Assembly: GCF_003382365.1 (NCBI RefSeq)
Contig: NZ_QTSU01000001.1
Location: 248,001-312,000 of the forward strand
DNA: 64,000 nt
Reading direction: 5' to 3'
Source: Lysobacter silvisoli
GTDB lineage: Bacteria > Pseudomonadota > Gammaproteobacteria > Xanthomonadales > Xanthomonadaceae
In this document: piece by piece, positions 25,265 through 35,362 of the stretch
Position numbering within the stretch: the stretch's first letter is position 1
How the letters are laid out: every line of letters begins with the position of its first letter
Program-made: the position numbers and the translations under genes
The notes under the pieces: model-generated
What the model saw: only the letters and a program-made list of their open reading frames with translations
Told to the model about the DNA's origin: nothing
The model's database searches: none

Positions 25265-26698
25265 TTAGTCCGGCTGTACCACGCTGGAATCGGACAAGTA
25301 CACCATGGTTGCGTTGACCGGCACGGTATTGGCGACCAGGTCGCCGTAGGCGCTATGGAACACCACTCGCTGTCCATCGCCGCTGATCGAGGGGCGGCCG
25401 CTGTCGTCGGCATTGATGGAGCGCGGGACCAGGGGCTGATTCAACCATTCATCGGCGCCGGTCGACAGATTTCGACGGTAGACACCGACGGGCGGATCGG
25501 AGGGCTGCAAAGGCAACGGCCATTGATGGGCGACAAAGGCCAGCCAGCCGTCATTTTGACTCAATGCCGGATAGTGCGTGGCGACCCGGCCGGTTTGCCC
25601 GTTCGGATACAGACTGACGATGCTGATCCTCTTGGAGTGCAAGTCATGGAGGAAGAGATGCCTGCGGCGTTCCACTTGGGGAGATTCTTCGGAGGGCGTC
25701 GACACGGCAGGTTCCATGTTCGGCCAGATGTTCTTGGCCTCGGTGGAGAACGCGCTGAAGCGGCCGCTGCCGCTGATCGAAGTGATGTAGTTCGCGCTGG
25801 AGACGGCGACGTCGCCGCTGACGTTATCGCGGTCGAGCAAGAGGTTGGCGGCTTGAACGGGGGTTGTCGTCCCCAAGTCGCGCGAGTAGGCATGGGCGGC
25901 CGACCACAACGTCGGTGGATCGATCATCCTGGTAGACCCTGCGTGGAACACGATTCGACTGCCATCGGCGTTCAGCTCCGGGAAACTGCCGCCGTCGCCT
26001 AGCGGGGGATTGCCCTGAAAGTCGCGACTGGCCAAGCTGATCCCATTGCCCTTTTGGCCGCCGATCTCGCCGACGACTCTGTAGCGGAACACGTTCTGGA
26101 TCCCCAGATTGGGGTCGGTCACCAAGTTCCTGGCGGTGGAGTCGAAGCTCAGCCAACGCCCGTCGGCGCTGAACGTCGGGTTCGAACTGGTGCCGTCGCC
26201 GGCTTGGGTGCGGTTGGGCGTGCGGGTGATCAGGGTGACGCTGTTGGTCAAGCGGTCGACCATCACGATCTGGTTGTGGTTGGCCGGCGCCGGGGAGCTG
26301 AGCCCCGTATTCACCAGGTTGGGCGCCCGGGTAGCGAACGCCACATAGCGACCATCGCCGCTGATGGCCGGGCGCCCTTCGATGATGCCGTTGGCCTCAG
26401 CGCCGCTGCTGGTCAAGCTGACGCGTGCGGCGGTGCCTTCCACAAGGTCGTAGACGAAAACATCGGGAAGGTTATTGGTGTCGGGTTCGAGGGCGCCGTC
26501 GTGGCCGACCAGATTGGTTGCGGTGGAGCGGAACGCGACGAAGCGGCCGTTTGCGCTGATGACCGGATCTGCGCCGTGAGCGGCGAGCTGATTGTTGTTG
26601 TAGGCGTGGCTGACCAAGCGCAGCGTGCCGGTTTGGGCCAGGGCCAGCGACGGCAAAGCGATCGCCACCGCGGCGGCGAGCAGGGTTTTGAGCGACAT
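25265..26698 (-). CDS. Secreted TolB/WD40-like beta-propeller repeat protein
   Basis: A 477-residue exported protein (signal with ALAQ cleavage near residue 22). It contains repeated blades of the TolB/PD40 type: DPVISANGRFVAFRSTATNL, RPAISGDGRYVAFATRAPNL, NPTFSADGRWLSFDSTARNL, FPELNADGSRIVFHAGS, and SISGSGRFSAFSTEAKN. This gives about seven blades, hence one complete propeller. No enzyme domain is fused, so a binding or scaffolding role in the periplasm or outside is likely. Base composition is visibly less GC-rich than in neighbouring genes, which hints at acquisition by transfer. The promoter region carries repeats of a CTGTACTAG motif, also seen before the GntR gene at the right edge of the window. 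Confidence 0.82.
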   Translation of the reverse strand: MSLKTLLAAAVAIALPSLALAQTGTLRLVSHAYNNNQLAAHGADPVISANGRFVAFRSTATNLVGHDGALEPDTNNLPDVFVYDLVEGTAARVSLTSSGAEANGIIEGRPAISGDGRYVAFATRAPNLVNTGLSSPAPANHNQIVMVDRLTNSVTLITRTPNRTQAGDGTSSNPTFSADGRWLSFDSTARNLVTDPNLGIQNVFRYRVVGEIGGQKGNGISLASRDFQGNPPLGDGGSFPELNADGSRIVFHAGSTRMIDPPTLWSAAHAYSRDLGTTTPVQAANLLLDRDNVSGDVAVSSANYITSISGSGRFSAFSTEAKNIWPNMEPAVSTPSEESPQVERRRHLFLHDLHSKRISIVSLYPNGQTGRVATHYPALSQNDGWLAFVAHQWPLPLQPSDPPVGVYRRNLSTGADEWLNQPLVPRSINADDSGRPSISGDGQRVVFHSAYGDLVANTVPVNATMVYLSDSSVVQPD

Positions 26699-26770
26699 AG
26701 AAGAGCGTCCGTGTTCTGTAGCGGGAAGGGGCGGCGCGCGGCGGCGGTCATGCGGCCGCGACGTTGCATA

Positions 26771-26797
26771 TGTACAGCTGTACTAGCTGTACTAGTT
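26771..26797. promoter_or_regulatory. Candidate GntR (YtrA-type) operator before the beta-propeller gene
   Basis: Contains TGTACAGCTGTACTAG followed by CTGTACTAGTT: two direct copies of CTGTACTAG (26778-26786 and 26787-26795) and one GTACAG in inverse orientation. The 11-mer CTGTACTAGTT is identical to 63780-63790, just upstream of the GntR gene. It lies about 75-100 bases upstream of the start at 26698. Confidence 0.6.
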
Positions 26798-26845
26798 CAG
26801 TCTAAATATGCGTCGCGGCGATGCGCAAGTCCGGCCGCGCTGGCC

Positions 26846-27406
26846 TCACAGGCGCTGCAGCCCGCACGCCGCCAGCACCTGCGCCCACGGGAAGCGCGGG
26901 CCCGGGTCGAGCTTGCGCTGCACCTGCACCCCGGGATCGTCGCTGGCCTCGACCCGGGTGGTGTCCAGGTCCTCGTGGCCGGCGATCCAGCGCAGCGCCG
27001 GCAATTCCTCCCGCAGACGCGCCAGCAGCGCGACCAGGGCCTGGATCTGCGCCGGCGTGTAGTCCTCGTCCATGGCCTGGTGGCGCGAGTCCAGCCAATG
27101 CGGGTAGCGGCCGGTGTTGACCAGTTCGATGCCGACCGAGCGCGGATTGTAGCCGCGGGTGTGGTGGGCCACGCGCAGCGGGTCCACGTAGCGGTGGGTG
27201 CCGCCGTCGCGGTCGATGTAGTAGTGGCCGCTGTTGCCGGTGCCTGAGCCCGGGTAGAGCACGCGCTCGCCGTACTCGCGCGCGGTCGCCAGGTCCGGCA
27301 GTTCGGTGCAATGCACCACCACCAGATCGACGTCTGCGGCCGCGCGCGGCTGCAGCAGGGCCTCGTAAGGCAAGGGGTCCAGGCGCAGGTCGGGCGGGGG
27401 CGGCAT
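26846..27406 (-). CDS. N-acetylmuramoyl-L-alanine amidase, AmpD/Amidase_2 type
   Basis: A protein of about 186 residues of the type-2 zinc amidase family that cuts the lactyl-peptide bond of muropeptides. Visible elements are LVVVHCTELPD (first zinc His), SGHYYIDRDGGTHRYVDP, AHHTRGYNPRSVGIELVNTG, and IAGHEDLDTTRVEASDDPGV, the latter with the second His and acidic ligand region. No signal peptide is visible, so recycling in the cytoplasm (AmpD-like) is plausible. The start is uncertain: ATG 27406 (used) or ATG 27424, both without a clear ribosome site. It is divergent from the MOSC gene. Confidence 0.88.
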   Translation of the reverse strand: MPPPPDLRLDPLPYEALLQPRAAADVDLVVVHCTELPDLATAREYGERVLYPGSGTGNSGHYYIDRDGGTHRYVDPLRVAHHTRGYNPRSVGIELVNTGRYPHWLDSRHQAMDEDYTPAQIQALVALLARLREELPALRWIAGHEDLDTTRVEASDDPGVQVQRKLDPGPRFPWAQVLAACGLQRL

Positions 27407-27447
27407 GGGGCCGGATGCTAACATTCGCCCCTGTACCGGAGCCCGTC

Positions 27448-27948
27448 ATGACCCTGCCCCCCGCCGACTCCGCGCTAGGCCGCCTGATGGCCACGCTGCC
27501 GCGCCCCGGGCGGGTGGAGTGGATCGGCCTGCGCCCCAAGCGCGATGTGCCGATGCAGGAAGTCGAGCACGTGCTGGCCCAGGCCGGGCTGGGGCTGGTC
27601 GGCGACCGCTACGCCGGCGGCAGCGGCAAGCGCGGGGTAACCCTGATCCAGGCCGAGCACCTGCCGGCGATCGCCGCCCTCAGCGGCCACGCCCAGGTCG
27701 CGCCGGCCACCCTGCGCCGCAACGTGGTGGTCTCCGGGCTGCCGCTGGTCGCGCTCAAGGGCCGCCGCTTCCGTTTGGGCGATGCGCTGCTGGAAGGCAC
27801 CGAGGAATGCGACCCCTGCTCGCGCATGGAAGACGCTCTCGGTCCCGGCGGTTACAACGCGATGCGCGGCCACGGCGGCCTGTGCGCACGCATTCTCGAA
27901 AGCGGCACGATCCGGCGCCTGGATGCGCTGGTGGTGCTGCCGGATTGA
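27448..27948 (+). CDS. MOSC-domain protein
   Basis: A 166-residue protein with the MOSC (molybdenum cofactor sulfurase C-terminal) fold. The family pattern is RVEWIGLRPKRDVPM, GLVGDRYAGGSGKRGVTLIQ, LRRNVVVSGLPL, GDALLEGTEECDPCSRMEDA and GHGGLCARILESGTI. The conserved cysteine in EECDPCSRM suits sulfur or molybdenum-cofactor handling. Similar small proteins (YiiM-like) confer 6-hydroxylaminopurine resistance. I chose ATG 27448 rather than an in-frame codon at 27415 because the fold starts after it. The alpha/beta hydrolase follows after about 50 bases. Confidence 0.88.
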   Translation: MTLPPADSALGRLMATLPRPGRVEWIGLRPKRDVPMQEVEHVLAQAGLGLVGDRYAGGSGKRGVTLIQAEHLPAIAALSGHAQVAPATLRRNVVVSGLPLVALKGRRFRLGDALLEGTEECDPCSRMEDALGPGGYNAMRGHGGLCARILESGTIRRLDALVVLPD

Positions 27949-27996
27949 ACGCGCGCGCCGCAGCGGCGCGCCTTCCTTCGCAATTACCGGACACGC

Positions 27997-28527
27997 ATGA
28001 GCACGCGCGGACACTGCATTCTTTCCCATGGCTTCGAAAGCGGCCCCGACGCGACCAAGGTCGCGGCGCTGGCGCAGGCCGCGCAGCGCCTGGGCTGGAG
28101 CCACGAGCGGCCGGATTACACCGACCTGGATGCGCGCCGCGAGGTCAGCGAACTGGGCGACGTGCCGCAGCGCATGCAGCGCCTGCTGGCGCTGGCCCAG
28201 GCCGCCGCGCAGCGCGGGCCGTTGGTGCTGGCCGGTTCCAGCCTGGGCGCCTATATCTCGGGCCTGGTCTCGTTGCAGGTGCCGGTGGCCGGTTTGTTCC
28301 TGATGGCGCCGCCGGTGCAGATGGGTCCTGCGCCGCGTTTGCAGGCGGCGCAGGTGCCCACCGCCATCGTCCACGGCTGGGACGACGAACTGATCCCGGC
28401 GCAGGACGTGGTCGGCTGGGCGCAGCCGCGCCGCGCGCGCCTGCTGATGGTCGACGACGGTCATCGCCTGTCCGCGCATGTCGAGGCCAGCGCCGAGGCC
28501 TTCGCCGAATTGCTGGTGCGCCTGTGA
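27997..28527 (+). CDS. Small alpha/beta hydrolase (YqiA/UPF0227-like)
   Basis: A 176-residue esterase-like protein with the nucleophile elbow GSSLGAY (Ser about 83), a following acidic residue in HGWDDELIP, and the catalytic His in DDGHRLSAH near the C-terminus. Such short hydrolases cleave esters with simple acyl groups. The start MSTRGHCILSHGFES contains the oxyanion strand directly. It is probably in one transcription unit with the MOSC gene upstream and rlmKL downstream (37 bases). The natural substrate is unknown. Confidence 0.85.
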   Translation: MSTRGHCILSHGFESGPDATKVAALAQAAQRLGWSHERPDYTDLDARREVSELGDVPQRMQRLLALAQAAAQRGPLVLAGSSLGAYISGLVSLQVPVAGLFLMAPPVQMGPAPRLQAAQVPTAIVHGWDDELIPAQDVVGWAQPRRARLLMVDDGHRLSAHVEASAEAFAELLVRL

Positions 28528-28564
28528 CGGCCGCCGTCCGTAACGCCTGCAACGGAGCGGCGCG

Positions 28565-30715
28565 ATGAAGTTCTACGTCAGCTGCGGCAAGGGCCTGGAA
28601 TACCTGCTCGCCGACGAGTTGGTCGCGCTGGGCTGCGCGCGCGCCACTGCGGCGCTGGCCGGCGCCAACGCCGAGGGCGAACTGATCGATGCGCAGCGCG
28701 CGGTGCTGTGGTCGCGCCTGGCCAGCCGTGTGCTGTGGCCGATCGCCGAATTCGACTGCCCCAACGAGAACGCGCTCTACGCCGGCGTGGCCGCGATCGA
28801 CTGGACCGAGCACCTCACCGCCAACGACACCATCGCCGTGGACGCGCACGTGTCCGGCACCGCGATCACCCACGCGCGCTACGCCGCGCAGCGGGTCAAG
28901 GATGCGGTGGTCGACACCCTGCGCGCGCGCACCGGCGCGCGCCCGGACGTGGACGTGGACGCGCCCGACGTGCGTTTGAACCTGGTGGTGCGCAAGAACC
29001 GCGCGATCGTTTCCATCGACCTGGGCGGCGGCTCGCTGCACCGGCGCGGCTGGCGGCAGAAGCAGGGCGAGGCGCCGCTGAAGGAGAACCTGGCCGCGGC
29101 GGTGCTGCTGCGCGGCGGCTGGCCCGCGGTCTACGCCGAGGGTGGCGCGTTGCTGGACCCGATGTGCGGCAGCGGCACCTTGCTGATCGAAGGCGCGCTG
29201 ATGGCCGCCGACGTCGCGCCCGGCCTGCTGCGCCACGAGGGCTTGCCGCCGACGCGCTGGCGCGGTTTCGACGCCGCGCTCTGGCGCACGCTGTGCGAGC
29301 AGGCGCGCGCGCGCGAAGACGCCGGCCGCGCCGCGCTGCGCCCGGTGTTCTACGGCAGCGATCTGGACCCGCACGCTATCCGCGCGGCGCGCGACAACGA
29401 AGTCATGGCCGGCCTGGCCGGCGTGATCCAGTGGCAGGCCGCCGCGGTCGAACAACTGCAATGGCCCGCGGACGCGCTGCCCGCGAACGGCGTGGCGGTC
29501 TGCAATCCGCCTTACGACGCGCGCCTGGCCGCCGATCCGGCGCTGTACCGCGCGCTGGGCAACAGCCTCAAGCGCTTGGTGCCGCAGTGGCGCGCCAGCC
29601 TGCTCTGCGGCGACGCCGATCTGGCCCAGGCCACCGGCCTGCGCGCGCAGAAGAAATATCAGGTGTTCAACGGCGCCATCGAGTGCAGCCTGATCGTCTG
29701 CGATCCGGTCGCGCCGCCGACGCGCGCGCAGACCGAGGCTGAGCCGGTCGCGCTGTCCGAGGGCGCGCAGATGGTGGCCAACCGCCTGCGCAAGAACCTG
29801 CACAAGCTCAAGCGCTGGCGCCAGCGCGAAGGCGTCAGCTGCTACCGCGCCTACGACGCCGACCTGCCCGAATACGCGGCTGCCATCGACGTGTACGAAA
29901 CCGCGAGCGAGCCTGCGGAACTCTGGCTGCATGTGCAGGAATACGCGGCGCCGGCATCGATCCCCGAAGCCGACCAGCGCCGGCGTTTGAACGAACTGCT
30001 GGCGGCCGCGCGCGAGGCCTTCGCGGTGCCGCGCGAGCGCATCGCCCTGAAGACCCGCGCGCGCGGCAAGGGCGGCAGCAAGTACGGCCGCTTCGACCGT
30101 CGCGGCGAAGTCCTGGTGGTGCGCGAAGGCGCCGCGCGCCTGCGCGTGAACCTGCACGACTACCTCGACACCGGCCTGTTCCTGGACCACCGTCCGCTGC
30201 GCCTGCGCATCGCCGAAGAGGCGCGCGGCCGCCGCTTCCTCAACCTGTTCGCCTACACCGGCGCGGCCACCGTGCACGCGGCGGTGGGCGGCGCGGCGCA
30301 GACCACCACGGTGGACCTGTCGGCGACCTACCTGCAGTGGTGTTCGGACAACCTGCGCGAGAACGGCATCGGCGGCGCCGAGCACCGCCTGGTCCAGGCC
30401 GATGCGGTGGCCTGGCTGGAAGCCGACCGCGGCCGCTACGACCTGATCTTCTGCGACCCGCCCACGTTCTCCAACTCGGCGCGCGCCGACGACTTCGACA
30501 TCCAGCGCGAGCACGTGCGCCTGCTGCGCGCGGCGGTGGCGCGGCTGGCCGACAACGGCGTGCTGTATTTCTCCAACAATTTCCGCCGTTTCCGCCTGGA
30601 CGACGAAGCCGTGGCCGCGTTCGCCGACTGCCAGGAGATCAGCGCCGAGACCATTCCGCCCGATTTCGCCCGCGATGCGCGCATCCATCGCTGCTGGCGG
30701 CTGCAGCCCCGGTGA
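28565..30715 (+). CDS. rlmKL: Bifunctional 23S rRNA guanine methyltransferase RlmKL
   Basis: A 716-residue fusion enzyme. The N-terminal half (THUMP about 45-155, then UPF0020 methyltransferase with [17 protein letters not shown] and [13 protein letters not shown]) makes m2G2445. The C-terminal half (about 450-716, with [16 protein letters not shown] and [19 protein letters not shown]) makes m7G2069 of 23S rRNA. Both SAM-binding and NPPY/DPP motifs are intact. Start [20 protein letters not shown] is standard. Its stop overlaps the GTG of the next methyltransferase gene. Confidence 0.96.
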   Translation: MKFYVSCGKGLEYLLADELVALGCARATAALAGANAEGELIDAQRAVLWSRLASRVLWPIAEFDCPNENALYAGVAAIDWTEHLTANDTIAVDAHVSGTAITHARYAAQRVKDAVVDTLRARTGARPDVDVDAPDVRLNLVVRKNRAIVSIDLGGGSLHRRGWRQKQGEAPLKENLAAAVLLRGGWPAVYAEGGALLDPMCGSGTLLIEGALMAADVAPGLLRHEGLPPTRWRGFDAALWRTLCEQARAREDAGRAALRPVFYGSDLDPHAIRAARDNEVMAGLAGVIQWQAAAVEQLQWPADALPANGVAVCNPPYDARLAADPALYRALGNSLKRLVPQWRASLLCGDADLAQATGLRAQKKYQVFNGAIECSLIVCDPVAPPTRAQTEAEPVALSEGAQMVANRLRKNLHKLKRWRQREGVSCYRAYDADLPEYAAAIDVYETASEPAELWLHVQEYAAPASIPEADQRRRLNELLAAAREAFAVPRERIALKTRARGKGGSKYGRFDRRGEVLVVREGAARLRVNLHDYLDTGLFLDHRPLRLRIAEEARGRRFLNLFAYTGAATVHAAVGGAAQTTTVDLSATYLQWCSDNLRENGIGGAEHRLVQADAVAWLEADRGRYDLIFCDPPTFSNSARADDFDIQREHVRLLRAAVARLADNGVLYFSNNFRRFRLDDEAVAAFADCQEISAETIPPDFARDARIHRCWRLQPR

Positions 30716-31317
30716 GCGACGCCATGCAGCCCCGCAAGCCCGGCGCCTGGACCTTCTTCCGCCAATGGCTGAAGAACCCGCTGCGCACCGCGGCGGTGGC
30801 GCCTTCCGGCCCGGAGCTGGCGGCGGCGATGATCGCCGAGTTGCCCGACGACGCGCGCCGGATCATCGAACTGGGCGGCGGCACCGGCGCGATCACCCGC
30901 GCCCTGCTAGACGCCGGCATCGCCGACCGCGACCTGCTGGTGCTGGAGCTCAACGAGGAACTGCACGCCCACCTGCACCGGCGCTTTCCGCAGGCGCAGG
31001 TGTTGCTGGGCGATGCGCGCTCGCTGCCGGCGCTGGCGCGCGCCAACGGCTATCTGGACGCGGGCCCGGCCGATGCGGTGGTCTCGGGCCTGGGCCTGCT
31101 GACCATGCCGCCGCCGCTGCAGCGCAGCCTGCTGGCGGCCGCGTTCGAATGCCTGCGCCCGGGCGGGTCCTTCGTGCAGTTCACCTACGGCCCGGCCGCG
31201 CCGGTGGCCGACACGGTCATGCGCGAACTGCGCCTGCACGTGCGCCGCGGCGAATTCGTGCTGCGCAACGTGCCGCCGGCGACGGTGTACGTGTACACGC
31301 GCGAAGCCGCGGCGTAG
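30712..31317 (+). CDS. Class I SAM-dependent methyltransferase, phospholipid N-methyltransferase-like
   Basis: A protein of about 201 residues. The SAM-binding motif is [16 protein letters not shown], followed by [12 protein letters not shown] (acidic ligand), LLGDARSL, and [20 protein letters not shown]. The latter is typical of PmtA-like enzymes and their relatives. The N-terminal [19 protein letters not shown] is characteristic of this group. I placed the start at GTG 30712, which overlaps the rlmKL stop as GTGA; ATG 30724 is a nearby alternative. Phosphatidylethanolamine methylation is a family-based guess; the true acceptor may differ. Confidence 0.8.
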   Translation: MSDAMQPRKPGAWTFFRQWLKNPLRTAAVAPSGPELAAAMIAELPDDARRIIELGGGTGAITRALLDAGIADRDLLVLELNEELHAHLHRRFPQAQVLLGDARSLPALARANGYLDAGPADAVVSGLGLLTMPPPLQRSLLAAAFECLRPGGSFVQFTYGPAAPVADTVMRELRLHVRRGEFVLRNVPPATVYVYTREAAA

Positions 31318-31365
31318 CCGACGCAGCATCGAAGAGACGCGCGCTGCGGCCTTTCGGGGTTCGCT

Positions 31366-32196
31366 TCAGGCCAGACCCTGCTTCCACTCCCGCGGCGACA
31401 CCCCCAACTGCGCCTTGAACGCGCGCGACAGCGTCGACTCGCTGCCGTAGCCCACATCCTCGGCCACGCGCTTGAGCGGCCGCCCCTGGCGCAGCGCGCG
31501 CTGCGCCAACGCCACGCGCCACTGCTGCAGGTAGGCGCCGGGCGTGCTGCCCACCGCCTCGCGGAAGCTGTTGGCGAACACGCTGCGCGACATGCCGGCG
31601 GTGGCCGCCAGCGCGTCCAGCGTCCACTCGCGCGCCGGCGCTTCGTGCATGGCCACCAGGGCCAGGCGCAGGCGCGGATGGCCCAGGCCGGCGAGCATGC
31701 CGGCCTGGGTCTGGCCATGGTCCATCAGGTGCCGCAGCACCTGGATCAGCACCACTTCGAACAAGCGGTCGAGCAGGGCGCGGCGCCCGCAGCGCTGGTC
31801 GAAGGCTTCCTCGAACAGCAGCGCGAGCGTGCCCTGCAGCGCCGGCACCTGCTCCAGCGGCAGGCAGGCGTAGTCGGGCAGGGCGGCGGCGATGGGGTGC
31901 GCGCTGCCGCCGTCGAAGCGCAGGTGCGCGCAGGTCAGCTGCGCGCCGGTGTGGGGGTCGCTGACGAAGCGGTGCGGCAGCGGCCGCGGGTACAGCAGCA
32001 GGCTGGGCTGTTCGACCTGCAGCGCCGGGGTCGCGCCGTCGCCGTGGTACACGGCCACCGGGCCGCGTTGGATCAGATGCAGCTGGCCGCTGTCGCCGTC
32101 CGGTGCCAGGTCGTTGATGCCGCACAGCACGCCGGCCTGAAATACCTGGGCACGGACCGAAAAGCGTTCGAACAGGGCCTCGAGGCGGTCGGCCAT
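31366..32196 (-). CDS. AraC-family transcriptional regulator
   Basis: A 276-residue regulator with an N-terminal cupin-like sensor domain (cupin_6 type, about 1-165) and a C-terminal pair of HTH motifs: [20 protein letters not shown] and [20 protein letters not shown]. Start 32196 is chosen because AGGAG lies eight bases upstream ([12 protein letters not shown]); an ATG at 32292 has no such site and would reach into the divergent promoter. It faces the haloperoxidase-like gene with 125 bases between, and is therefore its probable regulator. Confidence 0.92.
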   Translation of the reverse strand: MADRLEALFERFSVRAQVFQAGVLCGINDLAPDGDSGQLHLIQRGPVAVYHGDGATPALQVEQPSLLLYPRPLPHRFVSDPHTGAQLTCAHLRFDGGSAHPIAAALPDYACLPLEQVPALQGTLALLFEEAFDQRCGRRALLDRLFEVVLIQVLRHLMDHGQTQAGMLAGLGHPRLRLALVAMHEAPAREWTLDALAATAGMSRSVFANSFREAVGSTPGAYLQQWRVALAQRALRQGRPLKRVAEDVGYGSESTLSRAFKAQLGVSPREWKQGLA

Positions 32197-32321
32197 TTCG
32201 ATACTCCTGGCAATGTTTTCAGGACTGTACGCATCCAATGGTATCAGTCGGGCGCGCAAAGTACGTCCTGCCGACAGGCAACGCGACATCACCGCCTCTC
32301 ACCCCGAACAGGAGTCCCGCC

Positions 32322-33275
32322 ATGAACGCTCTGCACCGCACCTCCCTCGCCCTGGCCCTGCTGGCCGCCTCCGCCGCCCCGCAGGCCCTGGCTGCGCCCG
32401 CCACCGCCGCCGCCCCGTCCGCCGCCAGCGCCATCGAAACCAGCGCCGGCTACGTCACCACCCGCGATGGCGTGCGCCTGTATTACAAGGACTGGGGCCC
32501 GAAGAACGGCCCGGTCGTCACCTTCAGCCACGGCTGGCCGCTGAGCTCGGACAGCTGGGAGTCGCAGATGCTGTTCCTGGCCGAGCAGGGCTACCGCGTG
32601 GTCGCCCACGACCGCCGCGGCCACGGCCGCTCCAGCCAGCCCTGGGACGGCAACGACATGGACCACTACGCCGACGACCTGGCCGCGGTGATCGAAGCGC
32701 TGGATCTGAAGGACGTGACCCTGGTCGGCTTCTCCACCGGCGGCGGCGAAGTGGCGCGCTACATCGGCCGCCACGGCACCTCGCGGGTGAAGAAGGCGGT
32801 GCTGGTCAGCGCGGTGCCGCCGTTGATGCTCAAGACCGCCGACAACCCCGGCGGCCTGCCGATCGAGGTGTTCGACGGCCTGCGCAAGGCCTCGCTGGAG
32901 AACCGCTCGCAGTTGTATCTGGACATCGCCTCGGGCCCGTTCTACGGCTACAACCGCGCCGGCGCCAAGCCTTCGCAGGGCCTGATCCAGTCGTTCTGGG
33001 TGCAGGGCATGCAGGCCGGGCACAAGAACACCTACGACTCCATCGCCGCGTTCTCGGCCACCGATTTCCGCGAGGACCTCAAGCGCATCGACGTGCCGGT
33101 GCTGGTGATCCACGGCGACGACGACCAGATCGTGCCGATCGACGCATCGGGCAAGGCTTCGGCCGCACTGATCAAGAACGCGCAGCTGATCGTGTATCCG
33201 GGCGCGCCGCATGGCCTGACCGACACGCACAAGGACCGCGTCAACCGCGACCTGCTGGCGTTCCTGCGCAAGTAA
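32322..33275 (+). CDS. Exported alpha/beta hydrolase, non-haem haloperoxidase/perhydrolase type
   Basis: A 317-residue protein with a signal peptide (cleavage near ALA-AP, residue 24). The catalytic core matches cofactor-free chloroperoxidases: [33 protein letters not shown], nucleophile [13 protein letters not shown], acid residue in [10 protein letters not shown], and His in [10 protein letters not shown]. These enzymes hydrolyse esters and make peracids with H2O2. The signal peptide is a less common trait. The gene is controlled most likely by the divergent AraC-type regulator. A ribosome site (AGGAG) lies upstream, and a terminator follows at 33300. Confidence 0.9.
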   Translation: MNALHRTSLALALLAASAAPQALAAPATAAAPSAASAIETSAGYVTTRDGVRLYYKDWGPKNGPVVTFSHGWPLSSDSWESQMLFLAEQGYRVVAHDRRGHGRSSQPWDGNDMDHYADDLAAVIEALDLKDVTLVGFSTGGGEVARYIGRHGTSRVKKAVLVSAVPPLMLKTADNPGGLPIEVFDGLRKASLENRSQLYLDIASGPFYGYNRAGAKPSQGLIQSFWVQGMQAGHKNTYDSIAAFSATDFREDLKRIDVPVLVIHGDDDQIVPIDASGKASAALIKNAQLIVYPGAPHGLTDTHKDRVNRDLLAFLRK

Positions 33276-33299
33276 GCGAGAGTACTGGCGATACCAAGG

Positions 33300-33327
33300 C
33301 CGGCGCCCACGGGCGCCGGTTTTTTTT
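33300..33327 (+). terminator. Intrinsic terminator after the hydrolase gene
   Basis: CCGGCGCCC / GGGCGCCGG with a two-base loop and eight T residues, between two convergent genes. Confidence 0.94.
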
Positions 33328-33340
33328 GCGCGCCGTTCGC

Positions 33341-33952
33341 TCAACTCGCCGCCAGCGTGCCTGCGGCCATGGCCACCAGTCCGCCGGACACGCCTTCGAC
33401 GCAGCGCCGTCGGCGGTCGCTGTAGGCACGGCCGCGTCCGCCCCAGGCCAGCACCAGACTCAACACCGTGTACACCAACGCGCACAGGGCGATGAACACC
33501 GCCGACAACAACAGTGCCTGCATCGCCGCTGTGTCGTGGCCGTGCATGAACTGCGGCAGGATCGCGAAGTAGACGGTCATGCCCTTGGGATTGAGCGCGG
33601 CGGTGAGGAAGCCGCGGCGGAACGGTGCCGGGCTTGCTTGCTGCGTCGGATTGGCGGCGCCCGGTCGCAAGGCCGAGCGGATCAGACGCAGCGCCAGCCA
33701 GGCCAGGTAGAGCACGCCAGCCCAGCGCAGCGCGGCGAACAGCAGCGGCGAGGCGGCCAGCAGCGCGGCCAGGCCCAGCGTCACCAGCAGCGAGTGCAAG
33801 ACGTAGCCGGCGCAGACGCCCGCGGTCGCACGCAGGCCGGCGCCGGCGCGGCCGCCCAGCGCCTGCGAGGCGATGAACAGCATGTCCGGACCGGGGGTGC
33901 AGATCAGCGGCAGTACGGTGGCGGCGAACAGCAGCAGGCGAGGGGTGTCCAT
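33341..33952 (-). CDS. LysE/RhtB-family amino-acid exporter
   Basis: A 203-residue inner-membrane protein with about six membrane segments. The N-terminus has LPLICTPGPDMLFIASQALG, the family signature (PGPD), and GFLTAALNPKGMTVYFAILP in the middle, the second hallmark. Members export homoserine, threonine, lysine or other small amines. The cargo is not visible from the sequence. It is divergent from the first pirin gene with about 255 bases between, an interval that is clearly AT-rich and holds both promoters. Confidence 0.93.
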   Translation of the reverse strand: MDTPRLLLFAATVLPLICTPGPDMLFIASQALGGRAGAGLRATAGVCAGYVLHSLLVTLGLAALLAASPLLFAALRWAGVLYLAWLALRLIRSALRPGAANPTQQASPAPFRRGFLTAALNPKGMTVYFAILPQFMHGHDTAAMQALLLSAVFIALCALVYTVLSLVLAWGGRGRAYSDRRRRCVEGVSGGLVAMAAGTLAAS

Positions 33953-34208
33953 GCCGGCATGCTAGGGCGGATCGCGCGCAATCGGCTTGCGAATGTTTCC
34001 TGATCTATCCGTTTATTGGAATTTAATGCCAACGATCGAAGCCGATTTGACGGCCCATGCCCGACTAAGACCCTTGGAACGATAGGGTTGGTATCGGTTC
34101 TATTGTTCTATATTTGTAAATGATGTTCCCGCGCATGGTGGTTTCGTTCTGCCCATGCGGTGTCATTCTGTGCCCAACGCCGCAGGGCGAACCACACAGG
34201 AGAGAGCC

Positions 34209-35075
34209 ATGGCCACCGCCACCCTAGACACCACCCGCTACGCCCGCGTCGGCCGCAAGCTGCAGGGCCAGGCCACTTCGGACGGCGCCGGCGTGCGTCT
34301 GACCCGGGTGATCGGCGGCCAGCAGCTGCCCGATCTGGATCCGTTCCTGCTGCTGGACGAATTCGGCACCGACCGCGCCGAGGACTACATCGCCGGCTTC
34401 CCCGAGCATCCGCACCGCGGCTTCGAGACGGTGACCTACATGCTCGACGGCCGCATGCGCCACAAGGACAACCACGGCAACGAAGGCGTGCTGGTGCCCG
34501 GCAGCGTGCAATGGATGACCGCCGGCCGCGGCCTGGTGCATTCGGAAATGCCCGAGCAGCAGGAGGGCCGCATGCGCGGCTTCCAGTTGTGGGTGAACCT
34601 GCCGGCGCGCGAGAAGATGACCGATCCGCGTTACCAGGAGTTCGCGCCCGAGCGCATTCCGCAGCTGCAGCCAGCCGCGGGTGTGACGGTGAAGCTGATC
34701 GCCGGCCGCGTCGGCGACACCGTGGGCCCGATCGTGCAGCCGGCGACGCAGCCGGTGTACCTGGACATCGGCCTGGATGCCGGCGCCGCTTGGGAATACG
34801 AATTGCCCGAAGGCCATAGCGCGTTCGTCTATGTGTTCGAGGGCGCGGCCAGCATCGGCCAGGGCGAGGACGCCCGCGCGGTGAATGCGCAGGAACTGGC
34901 GGTGCTGACCACGGGCAACGTGGTCAAGCTCGCCGCCGGCGCGCAGGGCGCGCGCGCCATCCTGGTCGCCGGCCAGCCGCTGCGCGAGCCGGTGGCGCGT
35001 TACGGCCCGTTCGTGATGAACACCAAGCAGGAAGTGATGCAGGCCTTCGTCGATTTCCAGGAAGGCAAGTTCTGA
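34209..35075 (+). CDS. Pirin-family protein (quercetinase-like), copy 1
   Basis: A 288-residue bicupin protein. The N-terminal cupin has HPHRGFETVTYMLDG and GSVQWMTAGRGLVHSEMPEQ with the metal-binding His pair and Glu/His of pirins (YhhW-like). The C-terminal cupin has AFVYVFEGAASI. Such proteins bind Fe and some have quercetin 2,3-dioxygenase activity; others respond to redox stress. Start 34209 follows AGGAGAGAG at good distance. It is monocistronic here. A second pirin gene stands at 38419, about 3.3 kb away. Confidence 0.9.
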   Translation: MATATLDTTRYARVGRKLQGQATSDGAGVRLTRVIGGQQLPDLDPFLLLDEFGTDRAEDYIAGFPEHPHRGFETVTYMLDGRMRHKDNHGNEGVLVPGSVQWMTAGRGLVHSEMPEQQEGRMRGFQLWVNLPAREKMTDPRYQEFAPERIPQLQPAAGVTVKLIAGRVGDTVGPIVQPATQPVYLDIGLDAGAAWEYELPEGHSAFVYVFEGAASIGQGEDARAVNAQELAVLTTGNVVKLAAGAQGARAILVAGQPLREPVARYGPFVMNTKQEVMQAFVDFQEGKF

Positions 35076-35227
35076 GGGCTGCATCGTAACGACCGCCGTG
35101 GGCTGCGACAGTCGCAGCTCACGGCGTTGCGGTTCGGAGGATGGCAGCACCAGGATTCATCGTCGCTGCGGCGCAAATCGCAACGCCCGATCTCGTCCTT
35201 ACGGCGTGCGCGGCATCCTCCGTTCAC

Positions 35228-35317
35228 CGTCATTCCGGCGTAAGCCGGAACCCATTTTGATCTTGCTTGTCGTAAGTACGGAAAGCCAAATGGGTTCCGG
35301 CTTACGCCGGAATGACG
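35228..35317. repeat. Inverted pair of CGTCATTCCGGC-type repeats
   Basis: Two palindromic units face each other: CGTCATTCCGGCGTAAGCCG followed by GAACCCATTTT, then AAATGGGTTCCGG and CTTACGCCGGAATGACG. The internal hairpins and the outer inverted pair can form alternative folds. The same family is at 58006-58112, with half copies at about 21921-21950 and a variant at 12979. Confidence 0.9.
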
Positions 35318-35362
35318 GGCTGGGGCTGGGGCTGGGGAGGTCGAGCCTTGCGATCGCGCGGC

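Noticed and set aside
25145-26002. Plus-strand gene over the end of the beta-propeller gene
   Set aside because: Antisense to conserved propeller blades and without ribosome site.
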